The notes under the pieces: model-generated
The model's database searches: none
What the model saw: the letters and a program-made list of their open reading frames with translations, nothing else
What the model was told of the DNA's origin: nothing
Part shown: piece after piece, positions 1 through 8,410 of the stretch
Layout of the letters: the number at the start of each line of letters is the position of its first letter
How positions within the stretch are numbered: the stretch's first letter is position 1
Assembly: GCA_944324075.1 (NCBI GenBank)
Contig: CALUUZ010000002.1
Location: 186,001-250,000 of the forward strand
Direction: 5' to 3'
Length of the DNA: 64,000 nucleotides
Source of the DNA: Candidatus Mailhella excrementigallinarum
Lineage (GTDB): Bacteria > Desulfobacterota > Desulfovibrionia > Desulfovibrionales > Desulfovibrionaceae
Position numbers and translations under genes: made by a program

Positions 1-464
1 GCCTGCTTTTCCACTTCCGCGAACAGGCGTTCCGGGTCCATGTCGGCCGGGTCATCGCCGCGATCAATATAGTGCTGCGCCACGCCGTACAGGGGCACGG
101 TTCCCAGAGGGGCGGGACAATCCTCCAGCATGCCGCGCCGGACGGCGTCAAGATCGCCCGCAATGGACAGGTCCATCACGGTATCGGCTCCGGCCGCGAG
201 AGCGACCCTGAGCTTGGCGCTTTCACATTCGGGGTGATTCTGGAAAGGGGAGGTGCCGATATTGGCGTTTACCTTGACGCGGGAAGGCTGGCCCACGACA
301 ATGGGTCTGACGTTTTTGTGGGCGGGGTTGCCGAGCAGAACCATGGAACCTTCGTCCAGGGCATGTTCAATCGCCGCGGGCGTCAGCTCCTCTTCCTGCG
401 AAATGCCCTCGATATGGGCGTCAAACAGCGTTTTCAGGGCGGAATTCAGGGAAATAAGGCTCAT
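1..464 (-). CDS. thiC: Phosphomethylpyrimidine synthase ThiC, N-terminal part (cut by window edge)
   Basis: Radical-SAM enzyme that turns aminoimidazole ribotide into HMP phosphate for thiamine synthesis. Only the first ~154 residues are in the window; the gene runs off the left edge. The start is the ATG at 464, preceded by AAGGAG. Family signatures are readable: VKVNANIGTS, then AGADTVMDLS with a GDLD stretch and GTVPLYG, matching the ThiC core entry. The C-terminal CxxCxxxxC cluster is outside the window. The upstream gene on the same strand is an MFS exporter only 70 bp away, so the two may be cotranscribed. That gap is too short for a full TPP riboswitch, and I see no THI-box there. Confidence 0.93.
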   Translation of the reverse strand, partial: MSLISLNSALKTLFDAHIEGISQEEELTPAAIEHALDEGSMVLLGNPAHKNVRPIVVGQPSRVKVNANIGTSPFQNHPECESAKLRVALAAGADTVMDLSIAGDLDAVRRGMLEDCPAPLGTVPLYGVAQHYIDRGDDPADMDPERLFAEVEKQ

Positions 465-534
465 GGATGCTCCTTGAAAGACTGAAGAAACGCGGCCGTA
501 ACCGGGCCGCGGAACGGAAACCTTCCCGTTTGCT

Positions 535-1743
535 CTAAGCGGAATGAACGCCGGGGTCAACCTTGCCCGTTTTTCCTCCGTCTTTTCCGTATCTGCGGGC
601 ATACAGCAGAAGCAGCAGGAATCCCGCCGCGGCAAATCCGGCTCCGATCAGCGCGGTTCCGGAGTATCCTCCGCCGGAACTGACGGAGATGCCGCCGAAA
701 TACGCTCCCACGGCATTACCCAGATTGAACCCCACCTGCGCGAGAGACGCTCCCAGCATTTCGCCTCCTTCCGCGCTGCCGAGCAGAAGCATCTGCTGCG
801 GGGCGGAAATGCCGAACAGGCAGGCCGTGCAGACGAACATGAGGCCGAGAGCGGCGGCAGGGCTGTTCCCCGCGAGGAAAATCAGGATCAGGGCAAACGC
901 CATGACGCCCTGCATGGTTCCGGCGATGGCGGCGGGACTGAAACGGACGGAAAGTCTGCCGCTGAGAGCGTTGCCCGCGACCATGCCCAGCCCTGCGAGG
1001 GCCATGACTGCCGTCATGTGCGCGGGCGGAATGAGAGTGATGCCCGTCATGAAGGGACTGACATAGCTGTACCAGCAGAACATGCCGCCGTTGCCCATGA
1101 CGATGGCCGCCAGGATGAGCCAGGGAGCTGGGGATCTGAGAAAGCGGAACTGCCCGCGCAGGCCGGTATCCTTCATGCCCGGCAGACGGGGAACCCAGGC
1201 AAGAATGCCCGCAATGACGAGAAGTCCTGTGCCCGCCACCAGGCCGTAGGCCATTCTCCACGATCCGGCATGGGCAATGAGCGTGGAGCAGGGCACTCCG
1301 GCCAGGTTGGCTATGGTGGCTCCGGCAATGACGATGGAAACGGCAAGCACCGAGTAGGCCCTGTCCACCAGCCTGTCGGCCACGATGGCGGCCACGCCGA
1401 AATAGGCTCCGTGCGGCAGTCCGGCCAGAAAACGGGCCGCAAGCATCATGTGATAGTTCTGGGCCGCGGCTGTCAGCGCATTGCCCGCGATATACAGGCA
1501 CATGAGCGCCAGCAGGATGCTCCTGAGGGGGCGCGTGCGGACCGTCAGCACCATGAGCGGCGCGCCCGCGCATACGCCAAGGGCATATGCGGAGATAAAG
1601 TGCCCGGCATCGGGGATGCTGACCCCCAGCGTACGCGCGACATCGGGCAGTATTCCCATGATGGAGAATTCGGACATGCAGACGCCCAGTGTGCCGAGGG
1701 ACAGGGCGGCAAGACTCTTGAAAACGGGGTGGCTGATTTTCAT
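535..1743 (-). CDS. MFS transporter, DHA1 (AraJ/Cmr-like) drug or sugar efflux family
   Basis: Inner-membrane proton-coupled exporter of 402 residues with about 12 hydrophobic segments. The N-terminus (EFSIMGILPDVAR, then AGHFISAYALGV) fits the DHA1 family that includes AraJ, YdhP and chloramphenicol exporters; VRTRPLR fits the loop 2-3 position. No clear Shine-Dalgarno precedes the ATG at 1743, so the start is less certain than the reading frame. It is transcribed toward thiC with a 70-bp gap. The substrate cannot be told from sequence; an HMP or thiamine link is only a guess from the neighbour. Confidence 0.85.
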   Translation of the reverse strand: MKISHPVFKSLAALSLGTLGVCMSEFSIMGILPDVARTLGVSIPDAGHFISAYALGVCAGAPLMVLTVRTRPLRSILLALMCLYIAGNALTAAAQNYHMMLAARFLAGLPHGAYFGVAAIVADRLVDRAYSVLAVSIVIAGATIANLAGVPCSTLIAHAGSWRMAYGLVAGTGLLVIAGILAWVPRLPGMKDTGLRGQFRFLRSPAPWLILAAIVMGNGGMFCWYSYVSPFMTGITLIPPAHMTAVMALAGLGMVAGNALSGRLSVRFSPAAIAGTMQGVMAFALILIFLAGNSPAAALGLMFVCTACLFGISAPQQMLLLGSAEGGEMLGASLAQVGFNLGNAVGAYFGGISVSSGGGYSGTALIGAGFAAAGFLLLLLYARRYGKDGGKTGKVDPGVHSA

Positions 1744-2136
1744 CAGATACTCTGTAGATGCTCTGTTTAAGCGTGGAGTGGAGTTGAAGGCATTCCTGAC
1801 CGCCGGAGGCGCGAGAGAACACAGGCAATCCGGTTGAGGATATGTGCTGCCTTACCGCCGCTGTCGCCATTCGCAAACTTTTGTGGCTCAAGACCTCTTG
1901 CGGCCCGCCAGCCCGCGCCGGGAACCCCGCCGGAAGGGGGGGGGCGCCCCCCTTTCCCTCCGCCTCACTGGACTGAACGCATCAGAAACAAGGGGAATCA
2001 AACACACAAGACTTTTCCGCCACCTGCCCGTGCTGGGCGCGGGCTGCTTTTGCGGCAGCATTCGCTGCTGCTCTGTCCGTGCAGACGGGGCGCCCCTTGA
2101 AATTGTCGGCAGCCGTGAAAATTGCGGGAAAATGCA
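1744..2136. repeat. Intergenic region with divergent copies of two interspersed repeats
   Basis: No credible gene lies here. About 1873-1895 resembles repeat family B (a TTTGTGG-TT/CT-GAGACCT-like core also found at 15431 and 24206). About 2026-2075 resembles repeat family C, with the sequence TGCGGCAGCAT followed by TGCTGC that recurs at 12124. Open frames in this stretch are GC-rich and low in coding character. Confidence 0.5.
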
Positions 2137-2175
2137 AAAGGCGTGTCCATATGGAAAAGACATGGACACGCCTTT
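2137..2175 (-). terminator. Rho-independent terminator of the ferritin gene
   Basis: A perfect 14-bp inverted repeat (AAAGGCGTGTCCAT and its complement) with an 11-nt loop lies 31 bp past the ferritin stop. On the minus strand it is followed by TTTTGCATTTT. Confidence 0.85.
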
Positions 2176-2206
2176 CACCCCGCTTCGGAAAAGGCGGGCA
2201 AATGTT

Positions 2207-2692
2207 CTACGCGCGGTTTTTGAGCTCCGCGTTCAGCAGATACAGCCCCTTGGCGTCTCCGCCGAGGAGGTCGAACTTGGCAATGAGATCGGCCGTACTT
2301 TTTTCTTCCTCGCCCTGTTCGGCCACGAACCATTCCAGGAACTGGCAGGCGCGGAAGTCGTCGCTGTCGCGGGCCTGCTTGTAGATGGCGTGGATAAGGC
2401 TGGTGACGTACTGCTCATGCTTGAGCGCGGCGGTCAGAGGCGCCCTGTAATCAGAAAAATCCGCGCCGGGCGCGGCAATGGCCGCGAGTTCGACCTTTAC
2501 GCCGTTGTCCTGAAGATATTTCAGGATTTTCATGGCGTGTTCCTGTTCTTCCCTGGCCTGCACTTCAAACCAGTGGCCGAAGCCGTCCAGATTTTCGCCG
2601 TAGTAATAGTTGGACATGGCGAGGTAGAGATAGGCCGAGTAAAATTCCTTGTTGATCTGATCCTTGAGCAGAGCTTCAACCTGCGTATTCAT
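2207..2692 (-). CDS. ftnA: Ferritin (bacterial non-heme FtnA type)
   Basis: Iron-storage protein of 161 residues that should assemble into a 24-subunit cage and oxidise Fe(II). The start ATG at 2692 is preceded by AAGGAT at good spacing; a longer in-frame start at 2752 lacks support and adds residues foreign to the family. The N-terminal helix has EFYSAYLYLAMSNYY, followed by HWFEVQAREEQEHAMK, which carries the E-x-x-H ferroxidase ligands. The length matches the family. It stands alone, with its own terminator, next to an iron-uptake locus, consistent with iron homeostasis. Confidence 0.93.
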   Translation of the reverse strand: MNTQVEALLKDQINKEFYSAYLYLAMSNYYYGENLDGFGHWFEVQAREEQEHAMKILKYLQDNGVKVELAAIAAPGADFSDYRAPLTAALKHEQYVTSLIHAIYKQARDSDDFRACQFLEWFVAEQGEEEKSTADLIAKFDLLGGDAKGLYLLNAELKNRA

Positions 2693-2843
2693 GACAGCGA
2701 TCCTTGTTGGTTGCGATTTTGAACATTCCTGAAAAACGTCTTCATGTCTCATAATTAATACGGATTTTCAGCTTGTCACGGGCAATCGTGAACTATCCGC
2801 AAATTTTTTGCTCCGCGGGGGAAATGCGCGGGGCGGAAGACGG

Positions 2844-3173
2844 CTACAGGGAACCCGCCAGCACGGCGGGAAAGAACAGAAGATAGCTCAGGGCCAGCGC
2901 GCGGCTCCTGAGCCAATCCCGCGCGGCCTCGGGCGCGCAGGCCATGAACAGCGCGGTCAGAACCCCGGCGGGCGCCAGCAGGCCGAACCATGTCACCACG
3001 CCCACGGCGGGGCCGTAGGCTCGGCAGGCGAAGAGCAGGGTCAGGCCCAGGGGAAGCCAGCCCTTGCGCCAGCGGAAGACGAGGGGCGCGGGCGCGGCGC
3101 TGTCCCGGTCTGTTCCGGGGGCAAGCAGACAGCAGGCGGCCAACATCATGAGAGCGGCGCACAGACTCAGCAT
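2844..3173 (-). CDS. DUF3325-type small inner-membrane protein of an iron-uptake locus
   Basis: A 109-residue protein with three to four hydrophobic segments (residues ~1-17, 38-58, 60-80, 92-108) and no polar catalytic motif. Its size, WFGLLAPAGVL stretch and place directly after a PepSY protein fit DUF3325, a family usually found beside siderophore receptors. Its ATG overlaps the 3' end of the PepSY gene by 7 bp, so it is translationally coupled. The molecular function is unknown. Confidence 0.75.
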   Translation of the reverse strand: MLSLCAALMMLAACCLLAPGTDRDSAAPAPLVFRWRKGWLPLGLTLLFACRAYGPAVGVVTWFGLLAPAGVLTALFMACAPEAARDWLRSRALALSYLLFFPAVLAGSL

Positions 3174-5086
3174 GAAAGTTCTCCTTTGTTTTTGGGGAGG
3201 GCGGGGCCGGTTCCGGTCTTTGCAGGGGATTTCTTTCCGTCCGGGGAGGAAGATGCGCTTTTCGCTCCGGTGGCGGAAGATGAGTCCGCGGAGGAAACGG
3301 CAATGGAATCGGCAGGATGTTCTCCGGCTGTGTCGTCTTCTTTCTCCGTCCGGGCGGGAACAGCGGCGTGCATGGCTTTTGCCCGGACGGCGGCCAGTGC
3401 GGCCGCGGCGCTTCCGCGTTTCGGCATTGCCCCGCGCACGCGGGCGGCGGTTCTGTCCAGCATTTCCGCAATGCGGCCGCGCAGCGCGTGCAGAGGCGAC
3501 GCCGTCCGGCTGCGGCGCAGCGAGCGGAAGCCCGCGCCGAACAGCCCCATCCCCGCCAGCAGCGCAAAGATGTCAAAGCCCGCGAGCTGAGCGGGGCCGT
3601 GGAACAGGGTATCCGGCAGAGCTTCCCCCCCGGTCAGGCCGTTGAGGAAAGGCAGGAGAGCGAGAGCCAGCCCCGCCGCCGCAAGCTGCTCGCCTCGTCC
3701 GGCGGGCTTGTCGCGGGCCCATGCGTGGGTAAGGCAGCAGGCCCAGGCAAAGAAAAAGGTCAGACTTTCCCATGTGGCGCGCTGCGGCAGATCCGCATCC
3801 AGCAGGCGGTTCATCCAGAAGTAGGCGGCCACGGAAAGCGGCAGCCCGGCGATGACGGCGGTGTTTGCGGCGTAAACGCCCTTGGGCACGCTGTCTCCGG
3901 TTTTTCGCTCCCGTGCCTTTTCCCAGAGCAGCAGCCCGGCCGCCATCATGCCCGCGGAGAGCAGGCCGGAAAGAAAGAGCAGGGCGCGCGGCAGAGGCGC
4001 GGCAAAGCGGCCCAGATGCAGGGCGCTGGCGGCATACCAGACGGAGCGGATAAAGGAGGGAGGGGTTTCCGTGCGGGGGTCGAGTACCTCCCCCCTGTCC
4101 ATGCCGGGAATCACGCGAAGCTCGAGGAGATCGGCGGAGGAGCGGCGGGACAGGGCGGAGCTTCTGGCCTGCACGGCCTGCATGCTGATGACGTTTCCGT
4201 CGTGAAAGCGGATCAGCAGCGAACCTGCACCGCAGTCCGGCCAGCGCCGGGCAGCCAGTTCGAGCAGGGGGGCGGGGTCGGGCACGCTGCCGTATTCTTC
4301 GGAAAGCGGCGTGACGGGCAGAGTCCGGGCTGTGGGCGAGGGGGGCTGCATGATGCCCGCGCCCTTGGATTCGCGCACAAAGTTCCGCGCCCCGTCGCGG
4401 TAATGGGGGAAGAGCGTGGAGGGAAGCAGGGACTGGGCCAGAAGCACCAGACCGGAAGCGGTGATGACGAGAAAGAAGGGCAGGGTCAGCCCGCCCGCAA
4501 CGCCGTGCGCGTCGCGCCAGAACGCGAACCGGTTTTCACCGGGCCGAAAAGCGAGAAAATTCCGGAAGAAGTCCCTGCGCAGGCAGACGCCGCTGACGCA
4601 GACCAGCAGCAGGGCAAGAGCCGCCATGCCTACGGCCTTGCGGCCGACGCCGCGATCCAGACCGAAGAGATCGACGTGCAGGCGGTACAGGAACGAGCCG
4701 CCTCCGGTTTCCCTCGCCGCAAGCGCCCGGCCGGTTTCAGGATCGAACAGTTCCGGCGCCATGCCGTGAGGATCGTGCACGGCCTCTCCGCTGGCCCATG
4801 CCGCCGAGGGTACGGGAGAGCGTTCCGTGGGCAGGTTCACGCGCCACATTTCCGCGTCAGGCGCGCGCCGGGTCAGGTAGGCGAGTCCGGCGCGCGCGGC
4901 TTCGATTTTTTCGCGCGTACTGCCGCGCTGCGCCGCGTGATGGGTTTCCGGCTGCATCCAGAAGGTGATTTCGTAGCGGTACAGCGCCAGCGAACCCATG
5001 AAAAAAAGAAAAATTCCCAGCCAGCCGAGGACAAGCCCGGCCCGGGAATGCAGTTCACGCATACTGCTGCGGAAAGGAGCGTTCAT
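3167..5086 (-). CDS. PepSY-associated TM domain protein (putative ferric-siderophore reductase or iron-uptake factor)
   Basis: Inner-membrane protein of 639 residues. The start ATG at 5086 follows GGAGG and overlaps the TGA of the upstream small gene; a longer frame to 5302 is an artefact. TM1 lies at ~16-38 (VLGWLGIFLFFMGSLALYRYE), followed by a periplasmic PepSY-type part and further TM pairs at ~130-150, ~180-205 and ~310-335, and a C-terminal cluster of helices. The last ~100 residues are Ala/Ser/Lys-rich and look disordered. PepSY-TM proteins next to TonB receptors are linked to reduction or release of imported ferric chelates; the exact reaction here is inferred from context. Confidence 0.82.
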   Translation of the reverse strand: MNAPFRSSMRELHSRAGLVLGWLGIFLFFMGSLALYRYEITFWMQPETHHAAQRGSTREKIEAARAGLAYLTRRAPDAEMWRVNLPTERSPVPSAAWASGEAVHDPHGMAPELFDPETGRALAARETGGGSFLYRLHVDLFGLDRGVGRKAVGMAALALLLVCVSGVCLRRDFFRNFLAFRPGENRFAFWRDAHGVAGGLTLPFFLVITASGLVLLAQSLLPSTLFPHYRDGARNFVRESKGAGIMQPPSPTARTLPVTPLSEEYGSVPDPAPLLELAARRWPDCGAGSLLIRFHDGNVISMQAVQARSSALSRRSSADLLELRVIPGMDRGEVLDPRTETPPSFIRSVWYAASALHLGRFAAPLPRALLFLSGLLSAGMMAAGLLLWEKARERKTGDSVPKGVYAANTAVIAGLPLSVAAYFWMNRLLDADLPQRATWESLTFFFAWACCLTHAWARDKPAGRGEQLAAAGLALALLPFLNGLTGGEALPDTLFHGPAQLAGFDIFALLAGMGLFGAGFRSLRRSRTASPLHALRGRIAEMLDRTAARVRGAMPKRGSAAAALAAVRAKAMHAAVPARTEKEDDTAGEHPADSIAVSSADSSSATGAKSASSSPDGKKSPAKTGTGPALPKNKGELSC

Positions 5087-5328
5087 GGGCGCTCCTCCTT
5101 TGCTCCGGAGCGGAGCAGCGGGGTCAGTCCCATATGGTACAGGACGGCGAGAAAGGGGAAGAGGACAATGGAAACCAGAAACGCCGCCGCGCTGGCCTCG
5201 AAGGGAGGCAGGGGCAGCACCGAGGCGAGGCCGGGAGCCAGAGCCCACAGCGTGATGAACGCCGCCGCGAGCGCGCCCGCCGTGCGCAGCCAGGGCAGAC
5301 ATTCCGGCGGAAGGGAAGGATACGTCAT
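5083..5328 (-). CDS. DUF3649-type small membrane protein
   Basis: An 81-residue protein with two hydrophobic helices (~15-38 and ~45-68). The gene order small membrane protein, PepSY protein, DUF3325 protein next to a TonB receptor is the usual arrangement of DUF3649 family members, and length and topology agree. Its stop overlaps the next start (ATGA at 5083-5086), so the three genes form one coupled unit. Function unknown; probably an accessory of ferric-chelate handling. Confidence 0.72.
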   Translation of the reverse strand: MTYPSLPPECLPWLRTAGALAAAFITLWALAPGLASVLPLPPFEASAAAFLVSIVLFPFLAVLYHMGLTPLLRSGAKEERP

Positions 5329-5474
5329 GGAAAATCCTTTTGTCGGGGAGGAAGGGAAAACCGGGGCGGGCCTCGGGAGGATATGGAAAACCGCGCGCCG
5401 CCCCGGGCAGGGAGAGTCATGCCGGGGCGTTCCGGAAGACCGGAGACGCCCGGCGGATTCACGTTGAATGTGTC

Positions 5475-7553
5475 CTAGAAGGTATAGGCCAGCTTGAGCC
5501 AGTAACGGCGGCCGCTGTCCGGATAGGTGTAGTCGGCGTCACTGTTGCTGCGCGTGTCATTGAACAGATTGTACACCGTGCCGCTGAGCTTGAGGTTCTT
5601 GTACATTTCCCAGGTGAAGCCGATGTCCGTGGTGAGGGTGGTGTCCTCGTTTTTGTTCAGTTCCCCGCCCTGGCCGAAGTTCGGATAGTATTCCTTGCCC
5701 CGGTACTGGAGAGAGGCGAAGGTGCTTACGCTTTCAAGGGGCAGCCATTCGACGGTGAGGTTGGCCAGGTGTTCGGGCATGGCCACCAGCGGCTCCCCTT
5801 CCAGTCCGTCATACTTGTGGAAGTCATAGGGCAGGTTCGAGGCTTCCCCGGTGATTTCCGAATTGTTCCAGGTGTAATTGAAGCGCGCGGACAAAGTGTC
5901 GGTGAACTTGTAGCCGAGAGCGAACTCGATGCCCCACACTTCCGCGCCGGTGATATTGTAATAGGTGCTGAGGCCCTTGCCGGTGAGCGGGTCCTGAATG
6001 GGCTGGCCGTCCGGCCCCAGCAGTCCGTCCGTGCCGGTATTGACGATCTTGTCCTTGTAGTCGGTGTAGAAGCCGGTGAGGCTGGCGCTCAGACGGGAGT
6101 TGTCATACAGCACGCCCAGTTCGTAGTTGACGCTGGTTTCCGGGTCCAGATCCGCGTTGCCCCGTGTGATGCCGCCGCCTCTCTGACCCATGCCGAACAT
6201 GGGATTGATCTGGACAAGGGTGGGGGACTTGAAGCCCCAGGCCACGCCGCCCTTGAGCGTCCAGTCAGGCAGGAAGTTGTAGACGCCGTACAGGCGGGGA
6301 CTCCAGTGGTCGCCGAACTCGGTGTTGTTGTCCCAGCGCAGACCGCCGGTCAGGCTGAGGTTGTCCAGCAGCCACCATTCGTCTTCCAGAAAGAGGGAAT
6401 ATTCCTCCATGGAAGCTTCCGTTTTTGTGATATTGGTTCCGCCCGGCACGATAGTGGTGTAATAGCCGTCGTCGTCCAGCCCGTATTTCTTGTATTGCCC
6501 GCCGACCAGAATCATGTGGCCGCCGAGCGCGACATTGTACTTCGCCTCGATATTGGTGTTGTCCACGTTCATCAGGCCGGGCTTGGAGGAGAAGGAGGAG
6601 GTATATTCCTCATAGAAGGCGTCCAGGCTCAGGTTTCCCACAGGCAGCCTGCCGTTGTAGGAAAAGTCGTACTGCGTGCGATCGTACTCGGTTTCGGCGA
6701 CGCTGTTCGGCCTGCCTTTGCTCATAAGCTCCGTGGTCTTGCCGGGGGTGGTGCGGAAGCCCTGTTCCTGCCGGGTCATGCCGATCATGAATTCCTGCCC
6801 ATCCACGGGGGTGAACCACAGGCGGGCGGTACCGTTCTGCTTCTTGTGGCGGGCTACTCCGTCAAGAACTTCATCCTCGTCGCGGCTTGACAGATCTCCC
6901 CAGAGCTGGATTCCCAGCTTTTCCGGGATGATGGGGCCGGTCAGGTAAAGATCGCCGCCCAGCGTGTCGCCGTAGTCGCTTTCCCGCAGGGTGGCGCTCG
7001 TGGAGAAGGTTCCCGTCCACTTGCTGCCCACTTTCTTGGTAATGACGTTGATGACGCCGCCCATGGCCTCGGAACCGTACAGGGTGGACATGGGACCGCG
7101 CACCACTTCAATGCGCTCAATGGCTTCGACCGGAGGAATCCAGCTCATGGCCTCGCCCTGACTGATGCCGCCCTTGCGGGTGGTTCCGGTGCTGTTCTGG
7201 CGGCGTCCGTCCACCATGATCAGCACCTTGTCGGATTCCATGCCGCGGATGGAGATCGAGCCGGTTTCGCCGCCGATGACATCCACGCCTTCCACCCCGC
7301 GCAGCGCGTCGGTCAGGGAATTGACGGCCTTCTTTTCCAGTTCCTCGGAAGTGATGACTGTCACGCTGGCCGGGGCATCCTGAACTTCCTGGGCATACCC
7401 CGTAGCGGACACGATGACTTCGGATGTTTCAACGGATTCCTCGGCGTATGCGGGAGTCCAGAGACTGGGAGTCCCTGCGGAAACGCAGAGCAGCGCGGCC
7501 AGAAGGGCCGGCAGGCGGCGTATGCGGGACGGCTTTCCTGAAGCGACGAACAT
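5475..7553 (-). CDS. TonB-dependent outer-membrane receptor (catecholate siderophore / CirA-FepA-like)
   Basis: Outer-membrane gated channel of 692 residues, energised by the TonB system encoded at 9965-11763. The start ATG at 7553 has a strong GGAGGAAAG site; the upstream ATG at 7574 is less likely. A signal peptide ends near PAYA, followed by a TonB-box-like segment (SEVIVSATG). The plug domain shows SLTDALRGVEGV, SISIRGM and RIEVVRGPMSTLYGS; the barrel ends in an aromatic residue (LAYTF). The stop is followed by a 145-bp gap before the DUF3649 gene, so cotranscription is possible. The ligand is not determinable; iron chelate is favoured by the neighbours. Confidence 0.9.
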   Translation of the reverse strand: MFVASGKPSRIRRLPALLAALLCVSAGTPSLWTPAYAEESVETSEVIVSATGYAQEVQDAPASVTVITSEELEKKAVNSLTDALRGVEGVDVIGGETGSISIRGMESDKVLIMVDGRRQNSTGTTRKGGISQGEAMSWIPPVEAIERIEVVRGPMSTLYGSEAMGGVINVITKKVGSKWTGTFSTSATLRESDYGDTLGGDLYLTGPIIPEKLGIQLWGDLSSRDEDEVLDGVARHKKQNGTARLWFTPVDGQEFMIGMTRQEQGFRTTPGKTTELMSKGRPNSVAETEYDRTQYDFSYNGRLPVGNLSLDAFYEEYTSSFSSKPGLMNVDNTNIEAKYNVALGGHMILVGGQYKKYGLDDDGYYTTIVPGGTNITKTEASMEEYSLFLEDEWWLLDNLSLTGGLRWDNNTEFGDHWSPRLYGVYNFLPDWTLKGGVAWGFKSPTLVQINPMFGMGQRGGGITRGNADLDPETSVNYELGVLYDNSRLSASLTGFYTDYKDKIVNTGTDGLLGPDGQPIQDPLTGKGLSTYYNITGAEVWGIEFALGYKFTDTLSARFNYTWNNSEITGEASNLPYDFHKYDGLEGEPLVAMPEHLANLTVEWLPLESVSTFASLQYRGKEYYPNFGQGGELNKNEDTTLTTDIGFTWEMYKNLKLSGTVYNLFNDTRSNSDADYTYPDSGRRYWLKLAYTF

Positions 7554-7609
7554 GCTTTCCTCCAAAAGGGGCACGGCTTGCGGGCCGTACCCTGTTATAA
7601 TATGATTTT

Positions 7610-7628
7610 GAAAACAGATATCGTTTTC
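7610..7628. promoter_or_regulatory. Inverted repeat in the receptor/regulator divergent promoter
   Basis: GAAAAC-N7-GTTTTC lies between the divergent receptor and regulator genes, beside an AT-rich minus-strand -10-like sequence (TATTAT at 7602-7597). It could be a Fur-type iron operator, but it does not match the classical E. coli Fur box well. Confidence 0.4.
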
Positions 7629-7652
7629 TGAAAAAAACTGTAAAAAGTCAGA

Positions 7653-7669
7653 CTGACATCAACCTGACA
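7653..7669 (+). promoter_or_regulatory. Direct repeat CTGACA-N5-CTGACA, probable OmpR-family regulator site
   Basis: Two CTGACA hexamers start exactly 11 bp apart, the spacing used by PmrA/QseB-type regulators. The same arrangement occurs upstream of exbB at 11842-11858, in the same orientation relative to the minus-strand genes. It probably binds the regulator encoded at 7703. Confidence 0.55.
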
Positions 7670-7702
7670 AAAAACGGTGCGTGAAATCCGCGGGGAAACG
7701 CT

Positions 7703-8410
7703 ATGACCATTCTTATTGTGGAGGATCACCCCGTGCTGCGGGACAAGCTGGCCGGGCATTTTTCGCGTGCGGGGTTCGCGGCGGATGCCGTGGGCGGGGG
7801 CGCGGATGCCCTGGCCTATCTGGATCGCAGAAACTATGATATCATGGTTCTGGATCTCGGCCTGCCGGACATGGACGGTATGGAGCTGCTGGCCAGACGG
7901 GGCGGGGCGCGCTGCCTTATCCTGACCGCACGGGATGCCCTGGAGGATCGCCTGAAGGGACTGGACCTGGGTGCTGATGACTATGTGCTCAAGCCGTTTG
8001 AAATGGCGGAACTGGAAGCCCGTGTACGCGCCGTGCTGCGGCGGGCGGACAATGCGGCCGCCCCGGTGCTGCGCTGCGGAACGCTGTGTTTCGATACCCG
8101 TTCCCGCCATGCGGCGGCGGGAGAGCGTCCGATCCAGCTCTCCCGCAGGGAAGGCATGCTGCTGGAGGAGCTGCTGCGTTCCTCGCCCAGGGTGGTCATC
8201 AAGGATGTTCTGGAGGAACGTCTGTACAGCTTTGAGGAGGAAGTCACGCCCAATGCCCTTGAGGCCGTGGCGTCCCGCCTGCGCCGCAAGCTGCGGGAAA
8301 GCGGGGCGGACTGCCGCATGGAGACCGTGCGCGGTCTGGGATACCGCATGTCTCCCGCGTCATCCGAAGAGAGAGCCGGGCGCGGACGCACAGGCGGAAG
8401 GCGGATATGA
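7703..8410 (+). CDS. OmpR-family response regulator (QseB/PmrA-like)
   Basis: A 235-residue DNA-binding regulator. The receiver domain (1-~115) has the acidic pair at E7-D8, the phospho-acceptor D51 in VLDLGLPD, T75 and K97 (LKPFE). The winged-helix effector follows (~125-222), ending with METVRGLGYRM. It overlaps the kinase gene by ATGA (8407-8410), so the two form a two-component pair. It is divergent from the TonB receptor, with likely self-regulation through the direct repeat at 7653. Its targets probably include the receptor and exbB. Confidence 0.92.
   Translation: MTILIVEDHPVLRDKLAGHFSRAGFAADAVGGGADALAYLDRRNYDIMVLDLGLPDMDGMELLARRGGARCLILTARDALEDRLKGLDLGADDYVLKPFEMAELEARVRAVLRRADNAAAPVLRCGTLCFDTRSRHAAAGERPIQLSRREGMLLEELLRSSPRVVIKDVLEERLYSFEEEVTPNALEAVASRLRRKLRESGADCRMETVRGLGYRMSPASSEERAGRGRTGGRRI

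Noticed and set aside
465-534. TPP riboswitch before thiC
   Set aside because: The gap is only 70 bp and no THI-box motif (such as CUGAGA with ACCUGA) is present on the minus strand.
1844-2722. 292-residue plus-strand frame across the ferritin gene
   Set aside because: It spans a repeat-filled gap and then runs antisense to ferritin. No start signal or domain.
3317-5467. 716-residue plus-strand frame across the PepSY gene
   Set aside because: It is rich in Gly/Arg/Gln with no domain pattern, and lies opposite a PepSY gene with clear motifs and coupled starts.
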